Shown one piece after another: positions 44,219 through 55,025 of a stretch of 64,000 bases of DNA (positions are counted from its first letter, which is position 1; the number at the start of each line of letters is the position of its first letter). The notes beneath the pieces are model-generated. The model was not told the origin of the DNA and ran no database searches. It worked only from the letters and a program-made list of their open reading frames with translations. Made by a program: the position numbers and the translations under genes. This stretch comes from Heloderma charlesbogerti. Taxonomy: Eukaryota > Chordata > Lepidosauria > Squamata > Helodermatidae. Where the stretch lies: the NCBI GenBank assembly GCA_026122225.1, contig JANEZZ010001677.1:1445575-1509574 (forward strand). Direction: 5' to 3'.

Positions 44219-46030
44219 TATTAGGATTAAAGGTATTGTGGAGTATGAGGTCCCTGTGAACCCTTTATTTTCTATATTTATTAAATACCTCATAAAATAA
44301 ATCTCTCCAGACATTTTGCAATAGTGATAAAAAAGAAAAGAAAATCAACAGCACAAAACTAATAAATGTGCCAACATGGTATAAGATGCAGTATCACACT
44401 GCAGGGACTAGGATAATAAACAACGACTGAGATAATAAAGATGATAAGAACACTAAAATATTTTTAAAGACTTGAAATGTCCTCAACATCTGGGAGAACA
44501 GGAAAGCCTTAGCTTGGTGCTGGAAGGGTGGCAGGGTCGCTGCCCAGCGTGCTTCCCTTGGGAGAGCATTGCAGCGTTGGGGGGCCACCATAAAAAAGCC
44601 TCCTCTCTCGTTGCCGCCCTCAGCCTGAGGGGCACTTCAGGAAGGGCTTTGTCAATGGCATGTTATGTATTGTGTCACTTGGGTGTCGCTCTTGGTTGTA
44701 AAGGGAGTGAGAGAAATTGGATGTAAACATGTTGGCCTGGATGCAGATTTATTGCGCTGGCAGAAGTGGACTTCCCTGTCTCCTCCAGCCCCCCTGAAAT
44801 GCTACACAGAGAGTCAGGAGACCCTGCTGAATGGGGTCCACTGTGGAGCAGGGACACCCAAAAATCAGGCAGGGGGACCTTCCACAAGGGGAGAACGTCC
44901 TCTCGAGGAAGGCCAGTCCTGGATCTAAACCTGGGTCTTTGTGTCACTTTGGCTCTCAGGTGAAAAAGAACGGTGAGGAAACGGCTGCAGTCCTAGAAGT
45001 GCTGGTAAACAGCCAACGATACTTGGCTAGTGTGCGGAATAGGTCGTTGATGAATAAGAAATAAACAGCTAAATGGGATGGAAATGAGACGTCTCTGCGA
45101 GGTCGAATCTGTGTGTCGTTTACTGGATTAGGTCAAGGCCTAGGAAAAAAACATTCAACAAGAAGGCTTGCTGTTGGGGGTGAGTTTCATTTAATTGATT
45201 ACTTACCATTTATGTTGTACTTGCATGATACAATCTTTTTTTGTTTACTAACTTTTATGCTGAAACTAAACCGAAAAAAGTCAGTCTGGAGTTTCTCACT
45301 TGCTCACTCAGTGCTCGTTCTGGGAAAAGGGGTTGGGTGAAACTGTAGCAATGATTGTATATTCTCATCTAGAGCAGATCCCTATATTCCCCCCCCCCAA
45401 GACATCTACGTGCTCTTCATGATGTAAACATTCCTTCCCACACACCCTTTTTAAGATTCTGTAGCCGGGTTGTCCTTCTCCTTGCAGAATTAGGCTGTTG
45501 GCAGGTGTTAAGAAATAATCCTGCTTAAAAATTGCTGACCAGGTGTGGACAGAGTGTTTTACTCCCGTGCAAGGGCACCCAGCACTGCAGGAGTGGGCCG
45601 GGGTAGTGGGAGCCCTTTCTAGCCTCCCAGTTTTCCAGGGACAAAGGCAAGAGGCAGCAGCTGCTCAGAACCATTTGCTGGTTTTCAGATAGCATTTGTT
45701 TGGGGCTGTGTTCTGCCAACACTTGGGACAAAAGGCCCTCTTACATGGGGTGGGAGCAGCTGAGACGGGAGGCCTCTTTCACCTGGCCCTTGCCGGACAG
45801 TGACATTGACACAGCAGATGTCATACGAGCCCTAGAAGAGCTGGATTAGTCTCAAGGGAGCCGCTGTAGTCCAGCAGTCTGGACCAGAGTGTTCCCACAG
45901 TGGCCAACCAGATGCCCCAACGGGAAGCCCACAGGCAGGGCAGGAGCACAACGGCACCCTCCCACTCATGCCCCGCAGCAACTGGTGTTCAGAGGCCTTC
46001 TATAGCCATCTTGCCTAGTAGCCATGGAGA
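44219..46030. other. spacer without recognised gene
   Basis: About 1.8 kb. AT-rich from 44220 to 44460; no splice-bounded exon or known protein seen on either strand. Confidence 0.5.
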
Positions 46031-46172
46031 GTAGCCTTCTCTCCCACACTGGAGGCATGCAAGATGAGGCTGGACAGCCACCTGTCGGGGATGCTCTGAC
46101 TTGGATTCCTGCACTGAGCAAGGGGTTGGACTTGATGGTCTTGCAGGCCCCTTCCAGCCCTCCTATGATTCC
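46031..46172 (+). mobile_element. CR1 LINE 3' end, forward
   Basis: GCAAGATGAGGCTGGACAGC, then TTGGATTCCTGCACTGAGC and GGGGTTGGACTTGATGGTC to CTATGATTC: the plus-strand version of the CR1 terminus. Confidence 0.8.
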
Positions 46173-48242
46173 TCCACACGAGGGCACCTGTGTCTTCTTG
46201 GGAAGCCTCTGGGAGAGAAGGCAAAGCAGTTTGCCAGCTGCATCTTCCAGCAAAAGGTGGGGAAAGAGGCAGAAACAGAAACATTTGTAGCTATGGATGG
46301 CTTTTGAAGCACGTCTCCTAAATTTGCCGGCTCCGCTTCTTGCAATCTATGGGCAGACTTGCAAACTCAGCGCATGCAAGCGCCTACCAGGAGACTGGTG
46401 CACCCAGAGGTGCCTGGAGCCATCTTGTGGAGGTGTTAGCAGAGAAAGGCAGAGCTTGGGGGTTGTGTCTGTGCCTAAATAATAAATGATATTTAAGACT
46501 GCCATGTTTTTGCTGCCAGCTCTTCACCGGCCAGTGAATTTTGATGCCAAACTGCTGAGGAGGGGACCCCAACTTCTGCAAAAGTATTCAGCTCTTTCTG
46601 GTGCTTCCGTGTCTGGTCCTCACCCCCTAGTCCAAGGTCTTCACTTTAATATGTGGGTGGGGGGGAGTAAAAAAGAGCAACAAATACCAACAGGAGACAT
46701 ATATGTGTATATAGATATATGACTTTGCTGTATTGTTCATGCGTCGATACATATAAAAATGTGCATGTTCCGTACAAACAAGATGTTTCATGGGGACAAA
46801 GAGAAACATTTGCAGTCCTGGCTATTTTAATTCTGCCAATCCACCACACCACACCACACCCCATCCCAGCAACCACAACAAATGTCCGTATGCGGATTAC
46901 CCCAACAGCATGTGGTTATTTTATCACTCCCAGCAGTGCTTGGTTACTTTTCTAGTTTTTTTGCGAAAGGTGTAAAATTGTCTCAGACTTTGTGATTTTC
47001 CTTCCCTGGATGAGGGGTTCTGTCCTTTGCAGGGGGTGGGGGGTTGGTACGTTGAAGTGGCAGTCCAAAGAGACCTACGCTGTCCGGAGAAGTCCAGATC
47101 AGGGAACCATCTATTGTTGCTGGGGAAAGGTATTTCCTCCCCCCTGCCCCTGATACTGTGAGGATTGCAGCTAAGCGCAGAGGGAACAAGGAAGTCTTGA
47201 AGGGAGTGGCAGACAAGGTCCGCTTCCCTGCTGATAAAAAGGTTCCCCTGTCTGCCCTTCGGCATTTCACAGGTGTTTAAATCCCTTTTCTAGAGCCCTG
47301 TCTCTGGAAATGGCTGAACTGCATAACCAAACGATGATGCTTCTTTATTTCTGTATGCTCTTGCCCACAGCCAATTTATCCATCACCACTCTTCCCCAAC
47401 CTGGGGCCCTCCAGGTAGGTTGGACTACAACTCCCATTAGCACTAGTCAGCACGCCAAAGAGTTAGGAATGCTGGGAGCTGTACTCCCAAAACAGCTGGG
47501 CAGCACCATTCGTGGGGAAGGCGGATGCAGCAAAAATCTGGGAACGGCAAGGGCTCCCTGTCAAACATGACTCCCATAACAATGGTGCCCTGTGGAGGCA
47601 TTAGGCTGTAACTCCCATGTGTCACACCTCGGGGGCACGGTGGTCTTGCAATGTTGTGTGCATTCCCAAGGGAAGGAGCCTGTCAACCCCTCTTGGATTT
47701 GCAATGGCCTGGCAGTGGTTCATGCTAGGGATGCTCCTTACCCCGGCCAGTTTGAATGACCGTCCTGCGAGTTGTGCCCATCGTACAAGCAGGGGAAGTG
47801 AAGTGGAGAAGTCGCGATTTCCAAAAGGAGGCAACAGCAGGGCTCGGGCCCACATCTCCAAGACACCATCCAGTGGAATGCTCTTTGCTCCACTGCCCCC
47901 TCCTCCCGCTCCCAGGACTTGCCTTTCATATTCTATGACTGACATCTTTCCCTGTGCATTCAGCCTAGGCAAGGGCATGCCATGACATCACAGAAGCAGA
48001 GTCAAATGGCTGAAGAGGCAGCAGCAAATGGGAATTCTGTAGGCTCCTGCCTATTTCAGGTTATGCCATGGCCAGTTTAGGGGTGGGCAGCAGCCTAAGC
48101 TCATCTGTGGAGGCCATCCTCCGTCAGGCTCAGCTGGGAGTCTGAACGCCGCATTTATGCCACTCAGTTGGAACCTGGAAGTACCCGAGATGGACCTTGA
48201 GGAGGGGCTATGGGGTGGGGAAGAAATGGAAAGAAGCCAGCC

Positions 48243-48372
48243 TTCCCCCCACCTGGCGCCCTCCAGATATTTTGGACAAACAAAACATCTGCCAGCATTC
48301 TTGGCCATTGGCCAGGCTGGCTGGGGCTAATGAGAGTTAGAGTCCAAAGCTAGCACCTGTTGGGGAGGCTGG
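48243..48372. repeat. dispersed palindromic repeat (ACAACTCCCA family, diverged)
   Basis: CTGGCGCCCTCCAGATATTT on the left against GCACCTGTTGGGGAGGCTG on the right, with TTGGCCATTGGCCAGGCTGG in the middle, itself containing a TGGCCATTGGCCA palindrome. Confidence 0.45.
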
Positions 48373-48779
48373 GGCAAGCAATGCCAGGCCGCTAAAGGTG
48401 GGAGGATGCACGGGCTCGGTGGGCAGCCATGTGTGCCCCACTGCAGATAGGGAAGACTTGGGAGGTCATAGGACTGTTGGCCCAGGAGGCCACAGAAGCA
48501 GCACCCTGAAATGGATTCCCATCAGCCAGCCAAATCTTTCAGGCTTGAGGCCTTCCATGGGGCTGTCTCCACCACCACCACCACCACGACGCAGACCACT
48601 GGGGGCAAAGGTAGTGGGAGGATGGCACTTATCCTGCATTCATTTCGTTCACAGATGGAGCGGCTCCTTTTGTTTGACGCCCACACCTTCCTCGGGAAGG
48701 TAAACACCAAATACAATTGGCGCCACGCAGCCACTGCTGAATGCTCACTTCTGCTTGCCTCTCCTCTGCCGGCCGCCTG

Positions 48780-48960
48780 GCTCCCGCTCTCTCCTTAAAA
48801 ATACTAATTTCCTGTTGTCAAGAAGATCCCCCCCCCCCCCGGGTCTCAGCTGCCAGTTGGTGTTTTCAGTGGAAGGCGAAACAGATGCCGGGGAAATATG
48901 TCAGCTGAAACCTCACATAGCACAAATAAGACATAATTGTGAACAAGCATAAATCTTCCA
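48780..48960. other. repeat-free block, possible conserved non-coding element
   Basis: AT-rich unique sequence with AAAAATACTAATTTCCTGTT and GGGGAAATATGTCAGCTGAA, then CATAATTGTGAACAAGC. No repeat or exon match. A C-run of about 14 at 48827 interrupts it. Confidence 0.3.
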
Positions 48961-49198
48961 GCTTGTGTGGACAGATGCATGAATGCACACACACAGATGC
49001 ACACAACCCTTCGCTCTGCAGGCAGAGACATGGAGGTTGCACAGCAATCTCCTTGCGCATTTCTGTCCTGGGCAAGAGCGCGAAAGGGGGCGAGGGAAGG
49101 GGGACGAAAGCTCCCTGCTCTTTTGCAGAATGCTCCAGCCCCTTTTAGCTCGCTGCGTGGGCTTTTTGCAATTGGGGTTTGTAGCCCAAAGATATGAT

Positions 49199-49430
49199 TG
49201 ATTATTATTATAATATTTATATCCTGCCGTGTTTTCCTCTTGCAAGGAGCCCAAGGCAGCTCACATGCTCCTCCTCTCCATTTTTATCCTCACAACAACC
49301 CTGTGAGGTAGCTGTGGCTGACAATCCAGCCCGAAGTCCCGCAGCAAGCTTCATGGCAGAGTGGGGACTAGAACCCAGGTCTCCTCAGCCCAACACTCAA
49401 CACCAGCTCTCATGGGAAAGACAGCGGCCA
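49199..49430 (-). mobile_element. Sauria-type tRNA SINE, reverse
   Basis: On the minus strand: GAGCTGGTGTTGAGTGTTGG (head), CTGGGTTCTAGTCCCCACTC (B box), CCTCACAGGGTTGTTGTGAG, GGCAGGATATAAATATT and a TAATAAT tail. Confidence 0.8.
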
Positions 49431-49934
49431 GGGAAAGCAATGGGGCCAGAACCAGGCCCCGGACTAGCTGTTAAGAAGCAAATCAGCCACAAAACTTCCT
49501 GGGAGACCCTTGGCCATCTAGCTGGATGATCTCGCTCTGTTTTCAGCCGCCAGCCCTTTGAGCGGGGCCTCCCAAACAAAAGGGAGCCCAGGCCTGGCAG
49601 CAAGGCTTTCCTCTGCCTGCGTCATGCCCTGCTTCTGGGCTTCGCCAGGGCAACTTCGTCTTTGGGGCTCAGCCGGCCACTGCGGTGGAGGGACAGGTGG
49701 GCCATGGTTTAGCAGCTCCTTGTCTTGCTCCGAGCCCACCCAAATAAGGAACGGCAAAGTGGCCTGATAATCACGAGGTGGAAGGGCTGGTGGTGGGGCT
49801 TCCAGGTGACTTGGGGCCTGGCGCAACAATCATGGCCCAAGAGCGTGAGAAAACCACCTCTGCCAGTTCAGACTCTGTGCGAATGAACACGGCTCTCGCG
49901 TTTTGCCATGGCTGTCGCTCCCTCTAAACCAGCT

Positions 49935-50046
49935 GTCCCCAAATTGGCGCCCTCCAGATACGTTGGACTGCAGCTCCCATACTTCCCCAGCCAGCTCTGC
50001 TGGATGGATTATGGGCATTATAGGGTGCTAGGTTGGAGAAGGCAGC
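49935..50046. repeat. dispersed palindromic repeat (ACAACTCCCA family)
   Basis: ATTGGCGCCCTCCAGATACG and TTGGACTGCAGCTCCCAT on the left; GGGTGCTAGGTTGGAGAAGG on the right. Confidence 0.5.
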
Positions 50047-51290
50047 TCTGAACCAAATGCCCATCACTGGCCCAGAGTCTAGCCTGGTTTACTGGAAAGC
50101 ACGTCCCACTGAACTCGGGGGGCATTTCCTTCCCAGCAAGGATGCTGAGGACTGCAGCCGCCACTGCATTTTTTTCTTTTTTGCATGCTGAGTATTGGGG
50201 AGAAGAGACCACAGAGGAGCTCACCCACCCTGCGAGTTCCATGCATGGAAGACGCCGATTATTGCTTTGCAGTGGAAGGTTTCTGGGACACACGTTTGCC
50301 AACAACCCGCCCACCCCCTGATAGAAAATGCTAGAAAGGGCTCTTAAAGGCACTGCACTGCCCCCACAACCAAAGCCCCTACACTGCCGGGCCTGGTGGG
50401 ACAGGTGAAGGTGTGGTGGTAACTGTCATCCTTGCCACACCGGAGCCTCCTCAGCCGGACAGGAAGACATCGGTCGTGCACACAGATAGAAAACGGTGTA
50501 AAAATGAACCCCCTCAACTCAACCCCAGGATTTCAAAATTGTCCCTTAAAAAAGAGAGGAATGAAGGGTCTTCAAAGCCCAGACATACTGCCCTCTGTAT
50601 CTAAGAAATGCATAGTTGATATCCCCCCCCCCAAATTAGCTACAGTGAGAGGACTTCAAAACCACAGGTTATGTGCGTGCATGCCTTGTCCATTGTGGGA
50701 ACGCGGGGCTGGGGTGGAAGCACAGTAAATGCAGAGTCCAGAGAGCACAAGAGTGTAACAGATCAGAAGCCCATCACCATCGCTGCAGCCCTCGAGACAG
50801 CCCCAGGCTTGGGGCCCCACAGTGTGACACCGCCACAAGGTGTGCATCCACTGCCCAATGGCGACCCGTTAATGATACTGGCCCCGCTCTTGCCTGCGCG
50901 CGTCGGGGTTGGGGGTGCGGCGTCATTGGAGGGCACCACCAGCCATGACATAGGCACCGAACAGACCACAGCTTTGCTCGGTGCAGCCAACTCTAGAAGT
51001 TGTGGTGGGCCCCAGCCTTTGCCCCACCATGCCAGCGCTGGCACTGGGCAGCAACATTGTTCACAATGTCTCTGGCAAGAGTGGCGGGACAGACCCTCCC
51101 ACTCACTTCTCGCCTTTAAGCCCTTGTGGTTGGAACCATATTGATGGAGGAGTGGCGGCTTTCACTCCTTCGCCCTCCTTTTCCAGGTGCCATTACCCGG
51201 AGGGCCCTCCGGCCACCACCTGCCGGCCACCACCACCTCCGGCCACCACCACCTTCGTCAGGGATCCCACCCTCCCAGCCCGCCAGGGGC
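50047..51290 (-). other. probable LINGO3 3' flank or 3' UTR
   Basis: No coding exon seen downstream of the LINGO3 stop. The 51180-51260 part is a CCACCACC/CCGGCCACC repeat. No clear AATAAA assignable to LINGO3 was fixed. Confidence 0.4.
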
Positions 51291-53111
51291 TCAAATCATC
51301 TTCATGTTGAACTTCCTGGCGCCCCCCTGCCCAGATGCGATGGTCGGGCCATCGACCTTGCGGAAGGAGTATTCCACGGAGAAGTTGTTCTTGTGCTGCC
51401 CACGGCCCCGACTCCAGACGAAGAGCAGGAGGAAGCAGAAGAGGACCACACCCAGGAAGGTGATGCAGCCCATGGCAGTGGAGACCAGGATGGTTTTGAG
51501 GTCCAGCGTGAACTTCAGGAAGACCTGCGTCTCGTTGCGGGCAGTGTCGTTGAACTCGCTGAGGTACAAAGACCGGTTTGCATACAGGGCACCATCCGCT
51601 GCGTGCCCCCGGACCGTCAAGCTGGCAAAGTAGGTGTCGTTGCCACCGGCATTGCTGGCGATGCAAATGTACGTGCCGCTGTCCTGAGCCTGAGCATAGC
51701 GGATTTCCAGTGTCCCACTGGGCAAGACTGCGATCCGGCCGGTGCTCTTGGCGGTGATCATCCGGTGCTGAGGGGACACCCAGCTAATGGACGGGATGGG
51801 CTCCCCGTCTGCCCGGCACACAAAGGAAACTACCTGTCCTTCATAGGCCATGACGTGCTGCAGCTTTCGGTCCCTGATTTTGGGCTTTTGGCAGGTGAAG
51901 AACTCAAAGAGTACGGAGTCTGGGAAGTCACGCAGAGCATTGCCCTGAATCTCTGGTGGCGAGGAGCACATTGGTGGCTGCCCATCAAAGTCAAGCGTCT
52001 TCCGGCGCTGGACGATCCACAGCAGGCGGCAGTCGCAGACCAAGGGATTCCGGTCAATGCGGAGCGCTTCCAAGGTGTTGACAGAGTGGAAGGCTCCTTC
52101 CTCCAAAGTGGACAAGATGTTGCTGGAGACGTTGAGGAGGCGCAGTTGCCGCAAGCCATTCAATGCCTGGGGCTCCACCGAGACCAGGACAGCCCCCACC
52201 AGGTGGAGCTCCCGGAGCCGGATCAGGTCCCTGAAGGCACCCTTGGGCACGGTGCTGATGGGGTTGTAGGACAAGTTCAGGTACATGAGGTACACCAAGG
52301 GTCTCAGGGCGGCAGTGGGCACCTTTGTGATGTTGGTGTTCGTGATGGAGAGGGAGGTGAGGTTGAGTCCTTGGAAGCCATTGGGTGAGACCTCCTCCAG
52401 AAATGGCCAGTTGTCGATTTCCAGCAGCTGGAGGCTGTGGAGCTTCTTGAAGTTTTGGTCCTCCACTGAGGCAATGCCCAGCTGTCGGAGCCGGAGCACC
52501 TCTAAGTTTGGGAGGCGGGAGAGGGACTCAGCAGAGAGGGCTGTCAGGTTGCATCTCTCGATGGCCAGCTGCTGAAGGCTGACCAGGCCGGAGAAGGCCT
52601 TCCGGGAGATATACACCAAGTCATTGTCCCCAACCTCCAAGCTCTTGAGGCTCCGCAGGTCTTGGAACATGTAGTCCAGAAGGACAACGATCTTGTTGTC
52701 GCTGATGTCCAGGACAGTGAGGTTGGACAGCCTACTGAAGACGCCGGGTGGGATCAGCTTGAGCTGGTTGCCGCGCAGCCGCAGGCTCTGCAGGCCGAGG
52801 AGGTTGCTGAAGGCCCCGGGCTCCACGTGGGCCAGGATGTTCTCGCTGACATCCAGCTCCTCCAGCAGCGGGAACGGGGAGAGGTCGCCGGCGTTGAGGC
52901 AGCGGATGCGGTTCCTGTTGAGCTCCAGGATCTTGGTCTCCGTCGGGATGCCCTCGGGGATGGCGGTGAGGCGCTTGCGGTGGCATGAGACCAACTTGAT
53001 CTGGGGGACGCACTCGCAGCGCGCTGGGCAAGCCACAACGGGAGTCATGCTCAGGAGGATGCAGTGGGAGACCAGGAGCAGAAGGAGACAACATGGCATT
53101 GTGTGGCACAT
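51291..53111 (-). CDS. LINGO3: LINGO3, leucine-rich repeat and Ig domain neural membrane protein
   Basis: One uninterrupted coding exon of 606 residues. In order: signal peptide (1 to about 27, [17 protein letters not shown]), LRR N-cap with cysteines 28, 32, 34 and 43, a run of LRRs to about 350, LRR C-cap CDCRLLWIV near 357, one Ig-like domain ([11 protein letters not shown] near 429, [18 protein letters not shown] near 479), a transmembrane helix at about 538-565 ([20 protein letters not shown]), and a short tail ending FNMKMI. LINGO family members are surface proteins of neurons; LINGO1 is a Nogo-receptor partner, while the LINGO3 role is less clear. [20 protein letters not shown] and the tail fit LINGO3. 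A splice acceptor at 53146 after a pyrimidine tract precedes it, so upstream 5' UTR exons are expected. The ATG at 53099 is an alternative start. Confidence 0.96.
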   Translation of the reverse strand: MCHTMPCCLLLLLVSHCILLSMTPVVACPARCECVPQIKLVSCHRKRLTAIPEGIPTETKILELNRNRIRCLNAGDLSPFPLLEELDVSENILAHVEPGAFSNLLGLQSLRLRGNQLKLIPPGVFSRLSNLTVLDISDNKIVVLLDYMFQDLRSLKSLEVGDNDLVYISRKAFSGLVSLQQLAIERCNLTALSAESLSRLPNLEVLRLRQLGIASVEDQNFKKLHSLQLLEIDNWPFLEEVSPNGFQGLNLTSLSITNTNITKVPTAALRPLVYLMYLNLSYNPISTVPKGAFRDLIRLRELHLVGAVLVSVEPQALNGLRQLRLLNVSSNILSTLEEGAFHSVNTLEALRIDRNPLVCDCRLLWIVQRRKTLDFDGQPPMCSSPPEIQGNALRDFPDSVLFEFFTCQKPKIRDRKLQHVMAYEGQVVSFVCRADGEPIPSISWVSPQHRMITAKSTGRIAVLPSGTLEIRYAQAQDSGTYICIASNAGGNDTYFASLTVRGHAADGALYANRSLYLSEFNDTARNETQVFLKFTLDLKTILVSTAMGCITFLGVVLFCFLLLFVWSRGRGQHKNNFSVEYSFRKVDGPTIASGQGGARKFNMKMI

Positions 53112-53145
53112 GGTCCTACGCACGTGCAACCATCTTCCCACTCAC

Positions 53146-53170
53146 CTGGAAAAGAGAGAGAAAAAGGGAC
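53146..53170 (-). promoter_or_regulatory. LINGO3: splice acceptor of the LINGO3 coding exon
   Basis: Minus-strand pyrimidine tract CTTTTTCTCTCTCTCTTTTC followed by CAG, placing the exon start at 53145, 34 bases before the ATG. The exon then begins GTGAGTGG, which itself looks like a donor and may confuse gene predictors. Confidence 0.7.
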
Positions 53171-53282
53171 GTGATTGAAACCTGGGCAGCACAGGCTGGA
53201 TCTACTCTTTCTGGACTCAGCCCCCAAGCGGGTTTCAGCTCCAGCAGTCCTTCTCCAGGAGCCCCTACCAACGGAAGTAAGG

Positions 53283-53641
53283 TGAGCGGCTACCAAGAAG
53301 AGGGCCTTTTCTGCTGTGGCACCCGGCTGTGGAATGAGCTCCCCAGAAAGGTCCACCTGGCACACCTACATCGCACTTGTTTCAGTGCCAGGTGAAGACC
53401 TTTTTAGTCTCCCAGGCATTTTAGTTTTTCAGTTTGTTTTATAGCTGGTATTGTATTTTAAAGTTTTGCACTGCTGCTGGCTTCTGTTTGGTTAGTTTTA
53501 TTTTTAAATTGTAGTTTTAAACTTTTATAGTGTAGTTTGTCATCTCTGTTTTATGGTATTATATTCTATGGTTTCAATTGTGGTGAACCACCCAGAGAGC
53601 TTCGGCTATTGGGTGGTATAAAAATGTAATACATACATACC
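53283..53641 (+). mobile_element. L2-like LINE 3' end
   Basis: The ORF end reads AFSAVAPGCGMSSPER-like with a frameshift; the nucleotide order GGCCTTTTCTGCTGTGGCAC, CGGCTGTGGAATGAGCTCCC, GGTGAAGACCTTTTTAGTC encodes a LWNELP-type motif common near the C-terminus of L2/CR1-type ORF2. The UTR ends AGAGAGCTTCGGCTATTGGG, TGGTATAAAAATGTAATAC. Confidence 0.65.
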
Positions 53642-53742
53642 TGAATGAAATAAGGCTTCACAGTTGTGGCAGGCGGGGGCAATGTAGCCATCCCACAAAG
53701 CCTGGCTGCCCAAGAGCCAACCCCAAGTGAGCCCTGGTGGGA

Positions 53743-54146
53743 ATCATAGAACCATAGAATAGTAGGTTGGAAGGGGCCTGCAAGACCATCGAGTCCAACC
53801 CCTGCTCAATGCAGGAGTCCAAGTCAAAGCATCCCTGACAGGTGGCTGTCCAGCTTCATCTTGAATGCCTCCACTGTGGGAGAGCCCACCACCTCCCTAG
53901 GTCATGGGTTCCGTTGTCGTACTGCTCTATCAGTCAGGAAGTTTTTCCTGATGTTCAGCCGGAATCTGGCTTCCTGCAACTTGAGCCCATTATTCCGTGT
54001 TCTGCACTCTGGGATGATCGAGAAGAGATGCTGGCCTTCCTCTCTGGGACAACCTTTCAAGTATTTGAAGAGCGCTATCATGTCTCCCCCCAGTCTTCTC
54101 TTCTCAAGGCTAAACAGGCCCAGTTCTTTCAGTCTCTCCTCATAGG
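53743..54146 (-). mobile_element. CR1 LINE, 3' part, left of a nested insertion
   Basis: The plus strand shows AATCATAGAACCATAGAATA, then the reversed 3' UTR and ORF2 end ([33 protein letters not shown]). It stops inside the ORF at CTCATAGG, where an L2-like element is inserted. Confidence 0.9.
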
Positions 54147-54440
54147 AGAGGCACCTACATTGTATTCCTTTCTGCGCCAAGTGAAGACTTTTTTATTTTC
54201 CCAGGCATTTTAGCATTTTAGCTTTCTAGACTTTTAGCTTTGCTGTTTTAAATCTGTATTTCAAATTCCTGCAGTGCTGCTAGGTTTTATTGTGGCTGTA
54301 TTGTTATATTGTGGTTTTAATGTTCTATATATTTTATATTGTTTTATTGTGTGCCATTTGGTTTTAATTTTTGTGAACTGCCCATATAGCTTTGGCTATT
54401 GGGTGGTATAGAAATGAAACAAACAAACAAATAAATAAAA
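54147..54440 (+). mobile_element. L2-like LINE inserted into CR1, ATAGG duplication
   Basis: Begins GGCACCTACATTGTATTCCT-like ORF end sequence just after ATAGG (54142-54146) and ends with an AAACAAATAAATAAAA tail before ATAGG at 54441-54445. The end GAACTGCCCATATAGCTTTG, GCTATTGGGTGGTATAGAAA matches the other L2-like tails. Confidence 0.75.
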
Positions 54441-55025
54441 ATAGGGCTTTGTTTCCAGTCCCCTGTTCATCTTTGTTGCCCTCTCTGAACCCTCTCCAGT
54501 TTGTCTGCATCCCTCTTAACGTGCGGCGCCCAGAACTGGACACAGTACTCCAGATGAGGCCTAACCAGTGCTGAGTAGAGGGGAACTAGTACTTCCTGGG
54601 ATTTGGAAGCTATGCTTCTATGAATGCAGCCCCAAATAGCATTTGCCTTTTTTGCAGCCACATCACATTGTTGGCTCATATTCAGCTTGTGATCTACCAC
54701 AATTCCAAGATGCTTCTCACTTGTCGTGTTGTTGAGCCAAGTATCCTCCATCTTGTAACTGTGCATTTGATTTCTTTTTCCTAGGTGCAGAACTCTGTTG
54801 TCTTCTGCTTTTTTTTTCTTGTTGGAATTGTTTGTAACTGTGCGTTTAGAATTTCCTTTTTTAAAAATGCCAACCCTTCTTGAACTCCTTTCTTCATTAG
54901 AGTCGCTTGTCATGGGACCTTACTTATCATTGTCCTGAGTTTATTAAAATTGGCTTTCCTAAAATCCAGGGTACGCGATTGGCTACACCTGGCTTTTGCT
55001 TCCATTAGAACCAAGAACTCTAGTA
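54441..55025 (-). mobile_element. CR1 LINE, continuation right of the nested insertion
   Basis: On the minus strand it reads [40 protein letters not shown] and LERVQRG, the C-terminal region of the CR1 reverse-transcriptase ORF, upstream of the part at 53743-54146. Together they form one CR1 of roughly 990 bases, 5'-truncated near 55025. Confidence 0.9.

Noticed and set aside
51126..52388. A 420-codon plus-strand open frame
   Set aside because: It is the antisense shadow of LINGO3, whose frame has clear LRR, Ig and membrane segments.
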